Below are positions 7,370-16,671 of a DNA stretch of 64,000 nt, in pieces; the stretch's first letter is position 1, and each line of letters begins with the position of its first letter. Where the stretch lies: contig JAICSO010000012.1 in assembly GCA_025936825.1 (NCBI GenBank), positions 100,430-164,429 on the forward strand. Direction: 5' to 3'. The DNA comes from Terriglobales bacterium. GTDB taxonomy: Bacteria; Acidobacteriota; Terriglobia; Terriglobales; Acidobacteriaceae. The position numbers were made by a program, and so were the translations under genes. The notes under the pieces were generated by a model. It worked only from the letters and a program-made list of their open reading frames with translations, made no database searches and was not told the DNA's origin.

Positions 7370-8755
7370 CTAGGCGAATATTTCCGGATCCAGCTCCGCG
7401 AAGAACCGCTTGTGCAGCCGCTGAATCACGCTCGGAACCTGGTCTTCGTCGATCACGAACGTCAGGTTGATCTCCGACGCGCCTTGCGAAATCATGCGTA
7501 TCTTCACATCAGAAAGTTCGCCGAAAACGTGCGCGGCGATGCCGGGGATTTCCCGCAGGCTTTGCCCCACCAGGCAAACAATTGCCTTGCGTCCTTCGTA
7601 TTTCACGTCTGCGAGCTTCGCCAAGTCCGCGGCCAGCGCGGGAATCGACTCGTTCGAATCCACAGTCAGCGAAACGCTCACCTCTGAAGTCGAAACCACA
7701 TCCACCGGAATACGGTGCCGATCGAATGCCTCGAAGATTGATTTAAGAAATCCGTGAGCCAAAAGCATGCGCGGCGCGGCCACGTCCACAATCGTGATCC
7801 GCTTCTTGGCCGCAATTGCCTTGAAGAAATTCTTGCAGTGCGGCGCGCGCGCCGTGATGCGAGTTCCTTCACAGGAGGGATTGCGCGAGTTCAGGATGTA
7901 GACCGGAATGTTTTTCTGAATGGCGGGCAGCACAGTCGCGGGATGCAAAACCTTCGCCCCGAAATATGCAAGCTCCGCGGCTTCCTCGAAGCTGATGGTC
8001 TTGATCCGGCGCGCATCGGGGCAGATGTTGGGATCGGTGGTCATCATGCCGTCGACGTCGGTCCAGATTTCGATTTTGTCAGCGCTGAGCCCGGCGCCCA
8101 CGATTGCCGCCGAGAAATCCGATCCGCCGCGGCCGATCGTCGTCGTCACGCCTGCTCGCGTTGCGCCGATGAAGCCGCCCATCACCGGCACTTCCCCGCG
8201 ATCGACCACGGGGGCAACAAACTCCCTCAGCCTGGCATTGGTGTCGTCGAACAGCGGGGAGGCGCGCATGAAAGTCTCGTCTGTCACGATGCAGTCACGA
8301 GAGTCCACGTGTGCCGCCGGAAGATTATGAGCAGAGAGCGCTGCTGTCACGAGTTTGCTGGACAACACCTCGCCGAACGCAGCCACATGATCGGTGGTTC
8401 GCGGCGTGAGTTCGCCGACGGCGGCAATTCCTCGAAGCAATTCTTCTAACTCTTCGAACTCCGAGCCCAGATCGCTGTGAAATTGCGTGAAAAGAGCGGT
8501 GCCGAGCAGTTCGCCGGCGGTGTTGTAATGCCGTTCGCGGCACTCGCGAGCTAGGATAAGCGCCCTCTGACGATCTCCATCACCTGCTGCGCGCGCCATC
8601 TGCAGCAATTGGTCGGTGACCTTCGCCATAGCGCTGACAACCACGATTGGCCGGTGCGGCAAGCGGCCACGGACGATCTCCGCGACTCGGGCGATCGCCT
8701 TCGAGTCGCCGACTGACGTCCCGCCGAATTTCATGACGACGCAGTGAGCAGCCAT
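7370..8755 (-). CDS. lysC: Aspartate kinase
   Basis: Phosphorylates aspartate at the entry of the lysine/methionine/threonine family. It is a 461-residue monofunctional enzyme with the N-terminal kinase signature VMKFGGTSVGDS (about residues 7-18), the SAMAKVTD segment, FIGATRAGVTTTIGRGGSDFSA for substrate binding and EIWTDVDGMMTTDPN. Two ACT domains occupy the C-terminal third (~320-461), implying allosteric feedback control, probably by lysine or threonine. It has no homoserine dehydrogenase fusion. asd is upstream on the same strand, separated by 259 bp including a repeat. Confidence 0.97.
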   Translation of the reverse strand: MAAHCVVMKFGGTSVGDSKAIARVAEIVRGRLPHRPIVVVSAMAKVTDQLLQMARAAGDGDRQRALILARECRERHYNTAGELLGTALFTQFHSDLGSEFEELEELLRGIAAVGELTPRTTDHVAAFGEVLSSKLVTAALSAHNLPAAHVDSRDCIVTDETFMRASPLFDDTNARLREFVAPVVDRGEVPVMGGFIGATRAGVTTTIGRGGSDFSAAIVGAGLSADKIEIWTDVDGMMTTDPNICPDARRIKTISFEEAAELAYFGAKVLHPATVLPAIQKNIPVYILNSRNPSCEGTRITARAPHCKNFFKAIAAKKRITIVDVAAPRMLLAHGFLKSIFEAFDRHRIPVDVVSTSEVSVSLTVDSNESIPALAADLAKLADVKYEGRKAIVCLVGQSLREIPGIAAHVFGELSDVKIRMISQGASEINLTFVIDEDQVPSVIQRLHKRFFAELDPEIFA

Positions 8756-8937
8756 TAGCGTTTAGCTGTTAGCTTGACCCGCAATTTTAGCAGGCGCTCT
8801 CGACAGAGTTGCTTGTGGGAGCAGGCGTTGTCGAACTCTAACCTCGAGACACTATCTGAAATTTAGGCGGAATAGGAGTTAGCTCCCATGCGTGAGCGCG
8901 ATTCGACATAGAAGCCGCCAAGCGGCGCAAGAATAAA

Positions 8938-8991
8938 GCCCCGGCGTAAGCCCGGGGTTAGGAGATTAGAGGAACCAGCCCCGAAGGGGCG
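8938..8991. repeat. GCGTAAGC-core palindromic repeat
   Basis: AGCCCCGG-CGTAAG-CCCGGGGTT (8938-8958) followed by GCCCC-GAA-GGGGC (8978-8990). Same architecture as 838-930, but the second hairpin has GCCCC/GGGGC arms in place of GTCCC/GGGAC, a compensated change. It lies between asd and lysC. Confidence 0.7.
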
Positions 8992-9014
8992 AAAGAGCCC
9001 AAGCGGTGATATAC

Positions 9015-10067
9015 CTAGTCCAGGTATCCCTCTTCTTTCAACAGCTCCGCATTCAGCAGCGCCGCTCCCGCCGCGCCGCGGATGGTGTTATGCGAGAGCA
9101 CGGTGAACTTCCAGTCGAGCACGTTGCACGGACGCAGGCGTCCCACTGTCGTCGTCATCCCGTGGCCGAAGTCCACGTCAAAGCGCGGCTGTGGGCGATC
9201 GCTGGCATTCACATAGCGGACCGGAATCTCCGGCGCCGTGGGCAACTTCTTCTCCTGCGGAATCGCGCGGAACGAGGACCACGCCTCCAGAATTTCCTCC
9301 GCGCTCGCCTTCTTCTTCAACTTGATCGAAATGGACTCGGTGTGTCCGTCTTCCACCGCAACCCGGTTGCACTGTGCGCTCATCTTGAAAGGAGCGGGAA
9401 TAATGCCAGCACCATTCAACTTGCCGAGAAGCTTCTGCGTCTCCTCCTCCATCTTCTCTTCTTCTTTCGAGATGTAGGGAATGACGTTGCCAAGAATGTC
9501 GAGCGAAGCCACGCCCGGATATCCGGCGCCGCTCACAGCCTGCATGGTCACCGCCATAACAGTTTCCAATTCGAACTTCTCATGCAACGGCTTGAGCGCG
9601 AGCACCAGCCCGATCGCCGAGCAATTGGGATTGGTCACGACGAACCCGCCGTTCTTCCGCCGGTACGACTGGCATTCGATTAGCTTCACGTGATCGGGAT
9701 TGACCTCGGGAATCACCAACGGCACATCCTTCACCATGCGCAGCGCGCTGGAGTTGGTGATCACGGCGTGACCCGCCTCGGCAAAGCGAGGCTCAAGTTC
9801 AGCGGCGATGCCGGAGTCCAAAGCGGCAAAAATAATCTTGGGGGCGCCGTCCGGCTTGGCCGGAGCGACAACCATCTTGGCGACATTCTTCGGAATAGAC
9901 GTCTTCAGACGCCACCGTGCCGCCTCCGCGTAGGGCTTACCTTCGGAGCGGTCCGAGGCCGCCATCCACGCTACTTCAAACCACCGGTGATGCTCCAGCA
10001 ACTGGATAAACCGCTGCCCGACGATGCCGGTGGCACCGAGAATACCTACAGGAATTTTGTTTGGCAT
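9015..10067 (-). CDS. asd: Aspartate-semialdehyde dehydrogenase (long, archaeal/fungal-like type)
   Basis: Reduces aspartyl phosphate to aspartate semialdehyde, supplying DapA and homoserine synthesis. The 350-residue protein begins with the NADP-binding GILGATGIVGQRF loop. The catalytic Cys149 lies in TNPNCSAIGLVLALKP, a form seen in the archaeal/yeast-type ASADH branch. QAVSGAGYPG follows, and the base His242 is in VEDGHTESISI. The ATG start has AAATTCC upstream on the coding strand. It is the first gene of the minus-strand aspartate-family block, though repeats separate it from both neighbours. Confidence 0.96.
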   Translation of the reverse strand: MPNKIPVGILGATGIVGQRFIQLLEHHRWFEVAWMAASDRSEGKPYAEAARWRLKTSIPKNVAKMVVAPAKPDGAPKIIFAALDSGIAAELEPRFAEAGHAVITNSSALRMVKDVPLVIPEVNPDHVKLIECQSYRRKNGGFVVTNPNCSAIGLVLALKPLHEKFELETVMAVTMQAVSGAGYPGVASLDILGNVIPYISKEEEKMEEETQKLLGKLNGAGIIPAPFKMSAQCNRVAVEDGHTESISIKLKKKASAEEILEAWSSFRAIPQEKKLPTAPEIPVRYVNASDRPQPRFDVDFGHGMTTTVGRLRPCNVLDWKFTVLSHNTIRGAAGAALLNAELLKEEGYLD

Positions 10068-10080
10068 AAATCTAGAGGAT

Positions 10081-10155
10081 CAGTGGCTAGTGGTTAGCGG
10101 CTAGGAAAACTCGATGTCACTAGCCACACGTCACTAGTCACTAACAACTACACAG
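10081..10155. repeat. CTAGTGGCTAG-type short repeat
   Basis: AGTGGCTAGTGGTTAGCGGCTAG (10082-10104, given here as one 23-bp tract of TAG-containing 7-mers) faces complementary TCACTAGCCAC and TCACTAGTCAC words at 10117-10142. It forms an imperfect palindrome between asd and the permease gene. A related stretch lies at 3189-3205. Confidence 0.5.
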
Positions 10156-10178
10156 GGATAATTTTACAACACCGCCAT

Positions 10179-11270
10179 TCATGGCCGTGGCGTGGTTTCG
10201 GTTAAGAAGGAGTATTCATTGAGCGGCCCGAAACGCTTTTTCTCTGCGTACATGCGCCATCTGCGCCAAACGATGCGGAGGCTCGCCATCACCGGAATCG
10301 ACAGGTAGACGCCCAGCACGCCCGCGATTTCTCCGCCGGCGAGAACTCCAAAAATCGCAGCCAGCGGGTGTAACTCCATGGTCTTGCCCATCACGCGCGG
10401 CGAAACCACATAGTCCTGAATCAAGCGCCATGCCAGCAGGAAGATGAGCACGACCACCCAGTGCGGATACCCCGTGAGCAGCGCGACGCCTGTGATTAGC
10501 ACCGTCGCGACCAGGGGACCAACGACCGGGATGAATTCCAAAATGCCACCTGCGCTGGCCAGCATCAGCGCATACGGAACCTTCATCAGGCCGAGAAAAG
10601 AGCCATAGGCCACCCAGGACAGCGCCGCCAGCGTCAGTTGCGCGCGAATGAACTGCGCCAACATCAAGTTCATATCGCTGATCACGCCCTGGAGGAACTC
10701 GCGCTGCGCTTTGCTGTGCATGAACGAGAGCGCCACCCCGCTGAAATTGCGTGCGTCCTTCAGGAAGAAAGCAGCCAGGATTGGAATCAGGATCAGCAGC
10801 CATGATTCCTGCGCCACTTCAGCCAATCGAATTCCAGCGTGCTGGGCAACCTTCAGCAGGTCTCCCGTATGCGCTTTGAGGAATAGCTCGAGTTGATCTC
10901 GCGTCGTCTTGTTCAGGCCATGCTCGACGCCAATGTCTTGCACGATTTGGCCGCTATTTATTCGTTCGACAAGAGAAGGCAGCGAGTCTGTGAGCTTTTG
11001 CGCCTCATGGCCGATGCGTGGCCCAATGAAGAAGAAAAGCGTCCCCAGACCAAGCACGATCAGAAGATAGATGATCGCGATAGCACCGCCGCGGCTTTTG
11101 GTCCAGCGCTCAATGCGCGACACACCAGGGTCGACAAGGTAGGCGAAGAAGACCGCGAACAGGAAGGCGATCAGGGTACGGCGGGCAAAGTACAAGAATG
11201 CCAGCCCCATGGCAAATAACAGGACCGTGAAGATGATCCGAGTCGCGCGTGAGTCAATGAGCGCCGTCAT
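10179..11270 (-). CDS. AI-2E family (PerM-like) membrane permease
   Basis: A 363-residue polytopic inner-membrane protein of the AI-2E exporter/PerM family. Hydrophobic segments are visible near residues 10-45, 60-85, 150-170, 205-240, 240-300 and 305-345. Family hallmarks include the PVVGPLVATVLI and VSPRVMGKTMELHPLAAIFGVLAGGEIAGVLGVYLSIPV regions near the C-terminus. Members export autoinducer-2 or act as Na+/H+ antiporters or efflux proteins, so the substrate here is open. It is the last gene of the minus-strand sigma/anti-sigma/aroK block, 33 bp after the preceding gene. Confidence 0.88.
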   Translation of the reverse strand: MTALIDSRATRIIFTVLLFAMGLAFLYFARRTLIAFLFAVFFAYLVDPGVSRIERWTKSRGGAIAIIYLLIVLGLGTLFFFIGPRIGHEAQKLTDSLPSLVERINSGQIVQDIGVEHGLNKTTRDQLELFLKAHTGDLLKVAQHAGIRLAEVAQESWLLILIPILAAFFLKDARNFSGVALSFMHSKAQREFLQGVISDMNLMLAQFIRAQLTLAALSWVAYGSFLGLMKVPYALMLASAGGILEFIPVVGPLVATVLITGVALLTGYPHWVVVLIFLLAWRLIQDYVVSPRVMGKTMELHPLAAIFGVLAGGEIAGVLGVYLSIPVMASLRIVWRRWRMYAEKKRFGPLNEYSFLTETTPRP

Positions 11271-11303
11271 GGGGCTGGTTCACAGGCGGGAACGGTTCGC
11301 AAA

Positions 11304-12056
11304 TCAGTCGCGGACCACCTCGGTCCCGCCGTCATTCAGTAATCGTACAAGCTTGAAGTGATCGTCAAGCCAAAACGCCCAGTCGCCCATGTCGGAGCTC
11401 AGAATAAACTTGCTGAGCTCAACCTGGGATCCGCGAATCGAAACTTTGTCCCGCCCTGCGAACTCGATCGCCACCGACATGGAGGTCCGGGCATGCGGAT
11501 TCAGAGCCCCGAACTGCACCTTTTGATGCAATGGGCAGTTCGGCGCACCAGCATTTTGTTTGCATGCAGAGGCCAGGTATTTCCACGCCAGGATTTCGCG
11601 GTGCACGAAGAAGTAATCGTCCAGAATCGTGGTCGAGGCGGGAAGCAGGAAATTCTGGTCATGCGTCTTATTGTCGGAGCCATTGGTAAACGTCTCGACC
11701 AGAAAGGCGTCATTCGGCGCGACCGACGCCGTCATCTTCTCGGGAGCAGTTTCTTTCCATTCGTAACTACGGAGTTCTGTGGATGGCGTGAGCACGATTT
11801 CCGAAGTCTGGTCTGCAACCTGTTCGCCTTGGCTCGACTTGAATTGCGAAGAAATCCTGCTTCCGGTGGCACTCTGTTCGATGGAGAAGGTTTCTGTGGC
11901 TACGCGGGTTCCTGACGAAAACACGCCAAAGGAGCCGGAGTCTACCACTTGCCCTCCTGGTTGCTTCTTTTCTTTATCCTTCGCAGCAGCAATGCTGCCG
12001 ACGAAGGCGCACACGCAAATCAGCGACAGGACTTTTTTGAACAAACCAGATTTCAC
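11304..12056 (-). CDS. Exported hypothetical protein
   Basis: A 250-residue protein with an N-terminal signal peptide (KK then VLSLICVCAFVGSIAAA, cleavage near residue 25). No domain is recognised. The mature part is rich in beta-strand-like alternation, with segments such as FSIEQSATGSRISSQFK and a C-terminal DDHFKLVRLLNDGGTEVVRD. It contains one likely disulfide pair (CKQNAGAPNC). The GTG start overlaps the aroK stop by 4 bp (GTGA), so it is translationally coupled to aroK. A periplasmic role is inferred from the signal peptide only. Confidence 0.8.
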   Translation of the reverse strand: MKSGLFKKVLSLICVCAFVGSIAAAKDKEKKQPGGQVVDSGSFGVFSSGTRVATETFSIEQSATGSRISSQFKSSQGEQVADQTSEIVLTPSTELRSYEWKETAPEKMTASVAPNDAFLVETFTNGSDNKTHDQNFLLPASTTILDDYFFVHREILAWKYLASACKQNAGAPNCPLHQKVQFGALNPHARTSMSVAIEFAGRDKVSIRGSQVELSKFILSSDMGDWAFWLDDHFKLVRLLNDGGTEVVRD

Positions 12057-12637
12057 TCGGCACTCCTGGGTTCTAAAGCCAGCCTCAAGGTAATTTCTTC
12101 GGCAATGGCAGAGATTTCCTTACCTTTTGTTATCACATGGAGGTCGGCTTGGCGATATGACGAAAGCCGCTGTTCATATAGTTTCGTGAACTGTTCGGGG
12201 TCTCTGCGGAGAGGACGAACCACCTCCGGCTGATCACAGCGGCGAAACAATTCTTCCGCAGGAGCATCCAGCCAGACCGCTGCTACATACCTCTCGCGCA
12301 GAAGCGCGCGAATTCTTTCGACAACGAAAGCTCCGCCGCCGAGAGCGAGAACCAAAAATCTCGAATCGGAAGCGGCGAGAGTCTCCCCTAGAACACTTAA
12401 CTCAAGGTCGCGGAAATGCTGTTCTCCGTCCTGCTGGAAAATCTGCGGAATGGCACGCCCTTCGCGGGATTCGATGAGGTGATCGAGATCGGCGAATCGC
12501 CAGCTTAGGCGACGGGCCAATTCCTGGCCCACGCTGGTTTTGCCTGCGCCCATGAATCCAACCAGCGCGACGGTGTACACACAGGCCTGCTCGCGCCGCG
12601 ACCGCGGCAAAACGGTCTCGTCTGTCATGTGCAGCAA
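12053..12637 (-). CDS. aroK: Shikimate kinase
   Basis: ATP-dependent 3-phosphorylation of shikimate in aromatic amino acid synthesis. The 194-residue protein has the P-loop GFMGAGKTS at 27-35, the DLD metal/shikimate motif, the FRDLE segment, the ALGGGAF shikimate-binding motif and an RPL-type adenine-binding region. The first ~20 residues are not conserved, and ATG at 12628 (MTDETV...) is a likely alternative start. It lies 24 bp downstream of the DUF4097-like gene and overlaps the next gene, placing a housekeeping enzyme inside a sigma-factor operon. Confidence 0.95.
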   Translation of the reverse strand: MLHMTDETVLPRSRREQACVYTVALVGFMGAGKTSVGQELARRLSWRFADLDHLIESREGRAIPQIFQQDGEQHFRDLELSVLGETLAASDSRFLVLALGGGAFVVERIRALLRERYVAAVWLDAPAEELFRRCDQPEVVRPLRRDPEQFTKLYEQRLSSYRQADLHVITKGKEISAIAEEITLRLALEPRSAE

Positions 12638-12661
12638 TGCTTGTCCAGGAAAACGCCAGCG

Positions 12662-13513
12662 TTACTGGCGTTTCTTGAGGTGGATTTTACCACTGAAGGA
12701 CATCAGCTTTACCGAAGAAGCCGCCTTCCCCAGGGTGCCTGAGAAGTAACTCCCAGCCTTGGCGTAGAACGGCGTGTGCTTCGGTTCGAGGGAGAAATCG
12801 CTGTCCACGCGGCCTTGGCTTGAGCGCGCGGTGACATCAATGGAAGCGTAAGCAGGCGCGACCGCCTCGATGTTTCCGGCGTAGCTGGTGAAGCTGTACT
12901 CGCCTTCTCCGCCGAAGTCCCCAGCGTATTCAATCTTGCCAGTATTCGAGTTCACCGCCACATACGGTCCGGAGACGGAGGTCAAAGATACGTCCCCCGA
13001 CATCGACACCACTTCCACGTGGCCATTGCGAACGTTGCTGATGGTCACCGGCCCGTTGAGGGTCCTCACATGCACATGACCGTCTCCGCAATTCAGGACT
13101 TCCATTGCGCCATTGCCGCCCTCGAGAGCGAGATCGCCGTGCAGGTTCTCCGCGTGTACAGGACCATTTTCGGAGTGAATGCTCAAACTGGCATCCGCGG
13201 GAACTAGCACCTGGTATTCCACCACCCCGCTGTATTGGTCCGCGCCCTGCAGAAGATGAGAGATGATGTCGATTCGGTTATGGCTCTGGCTCTGATCGAT
13301 CTCGACTTTATCGGAATGCAGAATCGCGTTGATGATGACTTCGTGCGGAGCCCCAGCTTTTACCACCACAGGACCGTAGGGATTGTTAATCGAGATGGCG
13401 GGGTGCTTGCCCACCTTGAAGTGCAGGTCTTTGCGACTTTCGCCGGCGGCAAAGGCCACCCCGGCTAGCGCTAGTACAGTGACGAATTTTGCGGCGCACT
13501 TCGCGGTACTCAT
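12662..13513 (-). CDS. Exported DUF4097-like beta-strand repeat protein
   Basis: A 283-residue secreted or periplasmic protein with a signal peptide (cleavage around AFAAG, residue ~23). It then consists of short repeated beta-strand units such as NGPVHAENLHGDLALEGGNGAMEV, NGPVTISNVRNGHVEVVSMSGDVSLTSVSGPYVAVNSNTGKIEYAG. This pattern of ladder-like 'GxVxVxxxxGxVxxxx' repeats is typical of DUF4097/DUF4098 proteins found near ECF sigma/anti-sigma pairs. It starts 11 bp after the anti-sigma stop, so it is likely co-regulated by the sigma factor. Molecular function is unknown. Confidence 0.85.
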   Translation of the reverse strand: MSTAKCAAKFVTVLALAGVAFAAGESRKDLHFKVGKHPAISINNPYGPVVVKAGAPHEVIINAILHSDKVEIDQSQSHNRIDIISHLLQGADQYSGVVEYQVLVPADASLSIHSENGPVHAENLHGDLALEGGNGAMEVLNCGDGHVHVRTLNGPVTISNVRNGHVEVVSMSGDVSLTSVSGPYVAVNSNTGKIEYAGDFGGEGEYSFTSYAGNIEAVAPAYASIDVTARSSQGRVDSDFSLEPKHTPFYAKAGSYFSGTLGKAASSVKLMSFSGKIHLKKRQ

Positions 13514-13524
13514 GCTCCCCCCGA

Positions 13525-14190
13525 TCAGTGACTGCTGTCATCCACTACCAACTCGTACAGCATCTGCTTCTGCTCGTACGCATTCATCAACATTTGCTGC
13601 ATGTAAACATCATTGGGATCCTGTTGCAATGATTCCTGCGCATCTTCGATGAATGCGTTTGCCTGGTCGAGATCGGACCGGAACTTCGCCAGCTGTGCCG
13701 GCGGCCGCGCTGCCACTGTACTCAACCACTGCTGATCCTCATGCGACAAGGCAGGTTTGCGTTTCGCGCTAGCGTTCTTAACCGGAGCAGTTGAGGCGAT
13801 GGGCTGCTGCACCTGCTTCGCGTCGTCATTGTTCAATCGCGTCGGATGGTACAGTTTCACGACCGCAACCACCGCGAGCGCTGCCGCTACGGGCACGAGC
13901 CACGCTGCGCGCCAGCGCTGCATGAAACTTGGCTTCGCTTCAACCGGGAGATAAATGGGTTCGGAGCGGCGGATCAAACCCTCGCTCCGAAGCCGCTCCT
14001 CAATTGCATTCCATACCGCAGCGCTGGGTTCCTCTGCTGCGGAAAGCATCTTGGCTTGTGAGGCGATCGAATTCAGATCCAGCAGGAGTCCTGAACACGT
14101 GGGACACGAGTTCAAATGCGCCTGCTGCTCGGGGGAAGGCTGTCCCTCGACGCATTCCGGCAGATCGCGCTCAAACTCTAAACAAGTCAT
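13525..14190 (-). CDS. Membrane-anchored zinc-finger anti-sigma factor
   Basis: Partner of the ECF sigma factor upstream. From ATG 14190 the N-terminal zinc-binding anti-sigma domain reads MTCLEFERDLPECVEG followed by HLNSCPTC (the H-x3-C-x2-C signature). A single membrane helix (AAWLVPVAAALAVVAVVKL) lies near residue 90, and an Ala/Pro/Lys-rich then helical C-terminal region lies outside. An in-frame start 78 bp upstream (14268) exists but would overlap the sigma gene by 44 bp. The GGGGAGAGAGG sequence immediately before 14190 decides for the internal start. Sequesters sigma until an envelope signal is sensed (family knowledge). Confidence 0.9.
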   Translation of the reverse strand: MTCLEFERDLPECVEGQPSPEQQAHLNSCPTCSGLLLDLNSIASQAKMLSAAEEPSAAVWNAIEERLRSEGLIRRSEPIYLPVEAKPSFMQRWRAAWLVPVAAALAVVAVVKLYHPTRLNNDDAKQVQQPIASTAPVKNASAKRKPALSHEDQQWLSTVAARPPAQLAKFRSDLDQANAFIEDAQESLQQDPNDVYMQQMLMNAYEQKQMLYELVVDDSSH

Positions 14191-14224
14191 TCCGACCTCT
14201 CTCCCCGATACCGCGTCTGGCTCC

Positions 14225-14827
14225 TCATTTTCTGGCCTTTTCAGCTCTATCAACTCTGAGGAGCTCACGTAATTTCAGACGAGCCTTGTGCAGCTGCGAC
14301 TTACTGTTGCCGATGGAGCAGCCGACCATTTCCGCAATTTCGTTGTGCTCGTAGCCCTCGACGTCGTGCAGTACAAAGATCGTACGATAACCCGGAGGTA
14401 GTTCGTCAACCGCTCTTTGCAGCCGTAACCGATCAATCGAACCTGCCAGCCGCTCGTCAGGAGCCCCTGGCTCCTTCTTGATCGTCCCTTCCTCGTCGCC
14501 CTCAAGCGTATCGTCGATAGGAACGATGGGCAGGTTCTTCTTCCGCAGCTGCATCAGGACGACGTTCACCGACATCCGATGCAACCACGTGGAAAAGGCC
14601 GACTCGCCGCGAAACGTTCCAATCTTTCGGAATAGCTGGAGGAAAGCTTCCTGCGTGAGGTCTTCTGCGGACGCCGTGTTTTGCGTCATCCGCAGGCAGA
14701 GCGAGTAAACACGCCGTTTGTGCAGGTCGTAGAGGACTTTGAATGCCGCTGCGTCGCCCTGCTTGGCCCGCTCGATGGCCTCAGCTTCAGTTAACTTTTC
14801 GCCTTGTTGTTTTCGCGCGTCGGTCAA
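14225..14827 (-). CDS. ECF RNA polymerase sigma factor
   Basis: A 200-residue extracytoplasmic-function sigma-70 factor. Region 2 is visible as [42 protein letters not shown] and [19 protein letters not shown]. Region 4 is visible as [52 protein letters not shown]. An acidic linker lies between. It heads a six-gene minus-strand block (sigma, anti-sigma, DUF4097, aroK, exported protein, permease). This fits an RpoE/SigE-like envelope-stress unit. No clear ECF-type promoter was found in the 260 bp upstream. Confidence 0.95.
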   Translation of the reverse strand: MTDARKQQGEKLTEAEAIERAKQGDAAAFKVLYDLHKRRVYSLCLRMTQNTASAEDLTQEAFLQLFRKIGTFRGESAFSTWLHRMSVNVVLMQLRKKNLPIVPIDDTLEGDEEGTIKKEPGAPDERLAGSIDRLRLQRAVDELPPGYRTIFVLHDVEGYEHNEIAEMVGCSIGNSKSQLHKARLKLRELLRVDRAEKARK

Positions 14828-15090
14828 GTTGCCTTTTCCGGCCGCAATCGGTGTGATGCGGCGTAAACACCTTTTCGTTGTACTGCTTGCAAGGACTGGA
14901 AGGGTTCAGAAGTTACCCTGGTTTGCTTCCAAAAAACGTAAGAACCTGCTGATTTCTGTATCCTCGGTCGAAGCCTAATGGGTACGGCGGTTGGCGTCAA
15001 TGGCCGGACAGTGCTCTCAGTCCCGCCACCAGCCCTAAGTGTTTGATGTCACGACGACTGCTGGAGTTCCACACTTCCAAGCCCACCAGC

Positions 15091-16581
15091 TCACGACACT
15101 CCCGCCATCAGCTTCTTGGTCGGCCGGATCAGCAGCGCCAGCAGGATCGCTGCAATAAATGGAATCACTGCGCTGATGCCAAACAGCTTCGGCAGCGGCA
15201 TCGAGCTGAAATAGGACCCCGCCTTCCCCGCCAGCCATTCGCCAATGCTGGTCGACAGGAACCAGATTCCCATCGCAAACCCGGCCGCGCGCGCCGGCGC
15301 CAGCTTAGTGAAGGCGCTCAGCCCTACCGGGCTCAGGCACATCTCGCCCACGACCCCGAGGAAGTAGCAGGTGTTCAACCAATTCGGCGACACTCCCATC
15401 CGATGCGACGGCGGCACCAGGATCAGAAAGCTCAAGCCTATAAATACCAGCGCGACCGAAAACTTCGCCGGGCTCGACGGCTCCCGCTTGCCCAGCTTGA
15501 TCCACAGCCACGCAAAGAACGGTGCCAGGATCAGCACAAACAGCGGCTGCACCCACTGAAACCACCCGGCCGGGAACTCATAGCCAAACACGTGCCGGTT
15601 GGTATTGATATCCGCAAACAGATTCAACGACGACCCCGCCTGCTCGTACGCCCCCCAAAAGATCGCGGAGCCGATCGCCAGCACCAACATCGCGCCCGCG
15701 CGCTTCCTCTCGATCGCCGACCAGCCTTTACCGAAAATCATCCACCCAAAAACGGCGATGAAAATCACCGCCAAGGCGACTCCCAGTCCGTTCGAGATCG
15801 ACTCCGCAGTTGGCTGAATCCAGCCCTTCGAGCTCGCAAAGATCATCGCCGCCACGCCTACCGCCACCAGCAACGCAATCCCTCCCGCAATGCGCTTCTG
15901 CCGCCGATCTTTTGCCGGATCGTCCAGCGGAGTCACGTGCAGCCCCGCCTCGCCCAGGTATTTGCCGGTCACCAGGTATTGCACGATGCCAAGAATCATC
16001 CCGACGCCCGAAGTGGCAAACGCCAGGTGCCAGTTCACTTTCTCTCCGACCCAGCTCACCAGCAGCGGCGAAAACGCGCCAATATTGATCCCGATGTAGA
16101 AAATGGAGAATCCCGAATCGCGCCGCCGATCTCCCTGCGGATAGAGCTGTCCCACCATGGTGCTGACGTTGGGTTTCAGCAGGCCGGTGCCGAACATCAG
16201 CAAGCCCAGCCCGGCGAAGTACAGCGGTATTCCTGGACTGGCGAGGCAGAAGTCACCGCAGGCAATCAGGATCCCGCCAATCAGCACCGCCTTGCGCTGG
16301 CCGACAATGCGGTCGGCAAACCATCCGCCGGGCAGGGACATTAAATAAACTGCCGCGGTATAAAACGCATAGATGTTGCCTGCCTTGGCGTCGGTCATGC
16401 CCAGCGCCCCGGTCGCCACCGCGTGCGTCATGTAGAGCATGAGCAGCGCGCGCGTTCCGTAAAAGCTGTAGCGCTCCCACATCTCGGTGAAGAAGAGCGT
16501 GGCCAGCCCGCGCGGATGCCCGAAAAACCGCGTGTCGTATTGTGCGATGGAGTTGGTGGTGGTGGTTGCGCCGTCTGCCAT
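15091..16581 (-). CDS. POT/PTR-family proton-coupled oligopeptide transporter
   Basis: A 496-residue inner-membrane MFS protein of the peptide transporter branch. The proton-coupling motif ExxERFxYY appears as EMWERYSFYG (residues ~33-42). The PTR2 signatures FYTAAVYLMSLPGGWFADRIVGQRKAV and FSIFYIGINIGAFSPLL follow. About 12-14 hydrophobic helices are evident, ending in a Lys-rich C-terminus. Imports di- and tripeptides with H+ (family knowledge). It is isolated between the sigma operon and a hypothetical gene. The long frame on the opposite strand (15043-16344) is an artefact of this gene's codon bias. Confidence 0.95.
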   Translation of the reverse strand: MADGATTTTNSIAQYDTRFFGHPRGLATLFFTEMWERYSFYGTRALLMLYMTHAVATGALGMTDAKAGNIYAFYTAAVYLMSLPGGWFADRIVGQRKAVLIGGILIACGDFCLASPGIPLYFAGLGLLMFGTGLLKPNVSTMVGQLYPQGDRRRDSGFSIFYIGINIGAFSPLLVSWVGEKVNWHLAFATSGVGMILGIVQYLVTGKYLGEAGLHVTPLDDPAKDRRQKRIAGGIALLVAVGVAAMIFASSKGWIQPTAESISNGLGVALAVIFIAVFGWMIFGKGWSAIERKRAGAMLVLAIGSAIFWGAYEQAGSSLNLFADINTNRHVFGYEFPAGWFQWVQPLFVLILAPFFAWLWIKLGKREPSSPAKFSVALVFIGLSFLILVPPSHRMGVSPNWLNTCYFLGVVGEMCLSPVGLSAFTKLAPARAAGFAMGIWFLSTSIGEWLAGKAGSYFSSMPLPKLFGISAVIPFIAAILLALLIRPTKKLMAGVS

Positions 16582-16671
16582 GGCGAGGAGTCCCCTTGGT
16601 GCCCCCGTGGAAGATAGCAGAAGGAGGGCCTTTTCGCACGTGGGGGATCAGCGTGCGGGAGTTCTCGGCTG

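Noticed and set aside
14191..14268. Upstream in-frame start of the anti-sigma factor
   Set aside because: It would overlap the sigma gene by 44 bp and adds 26 non-conserved residues. GAGAGG right before ATG 14190 marks the better start.
15043..16344. A 433-residue open frame on the plus strand
   Set aside because: It is antisense to the POT transporter, rich in Arg/His/Gln/Pro as expected from reversed GC-rich codons, with no domain. The minus-strand gene has clear family motifs.
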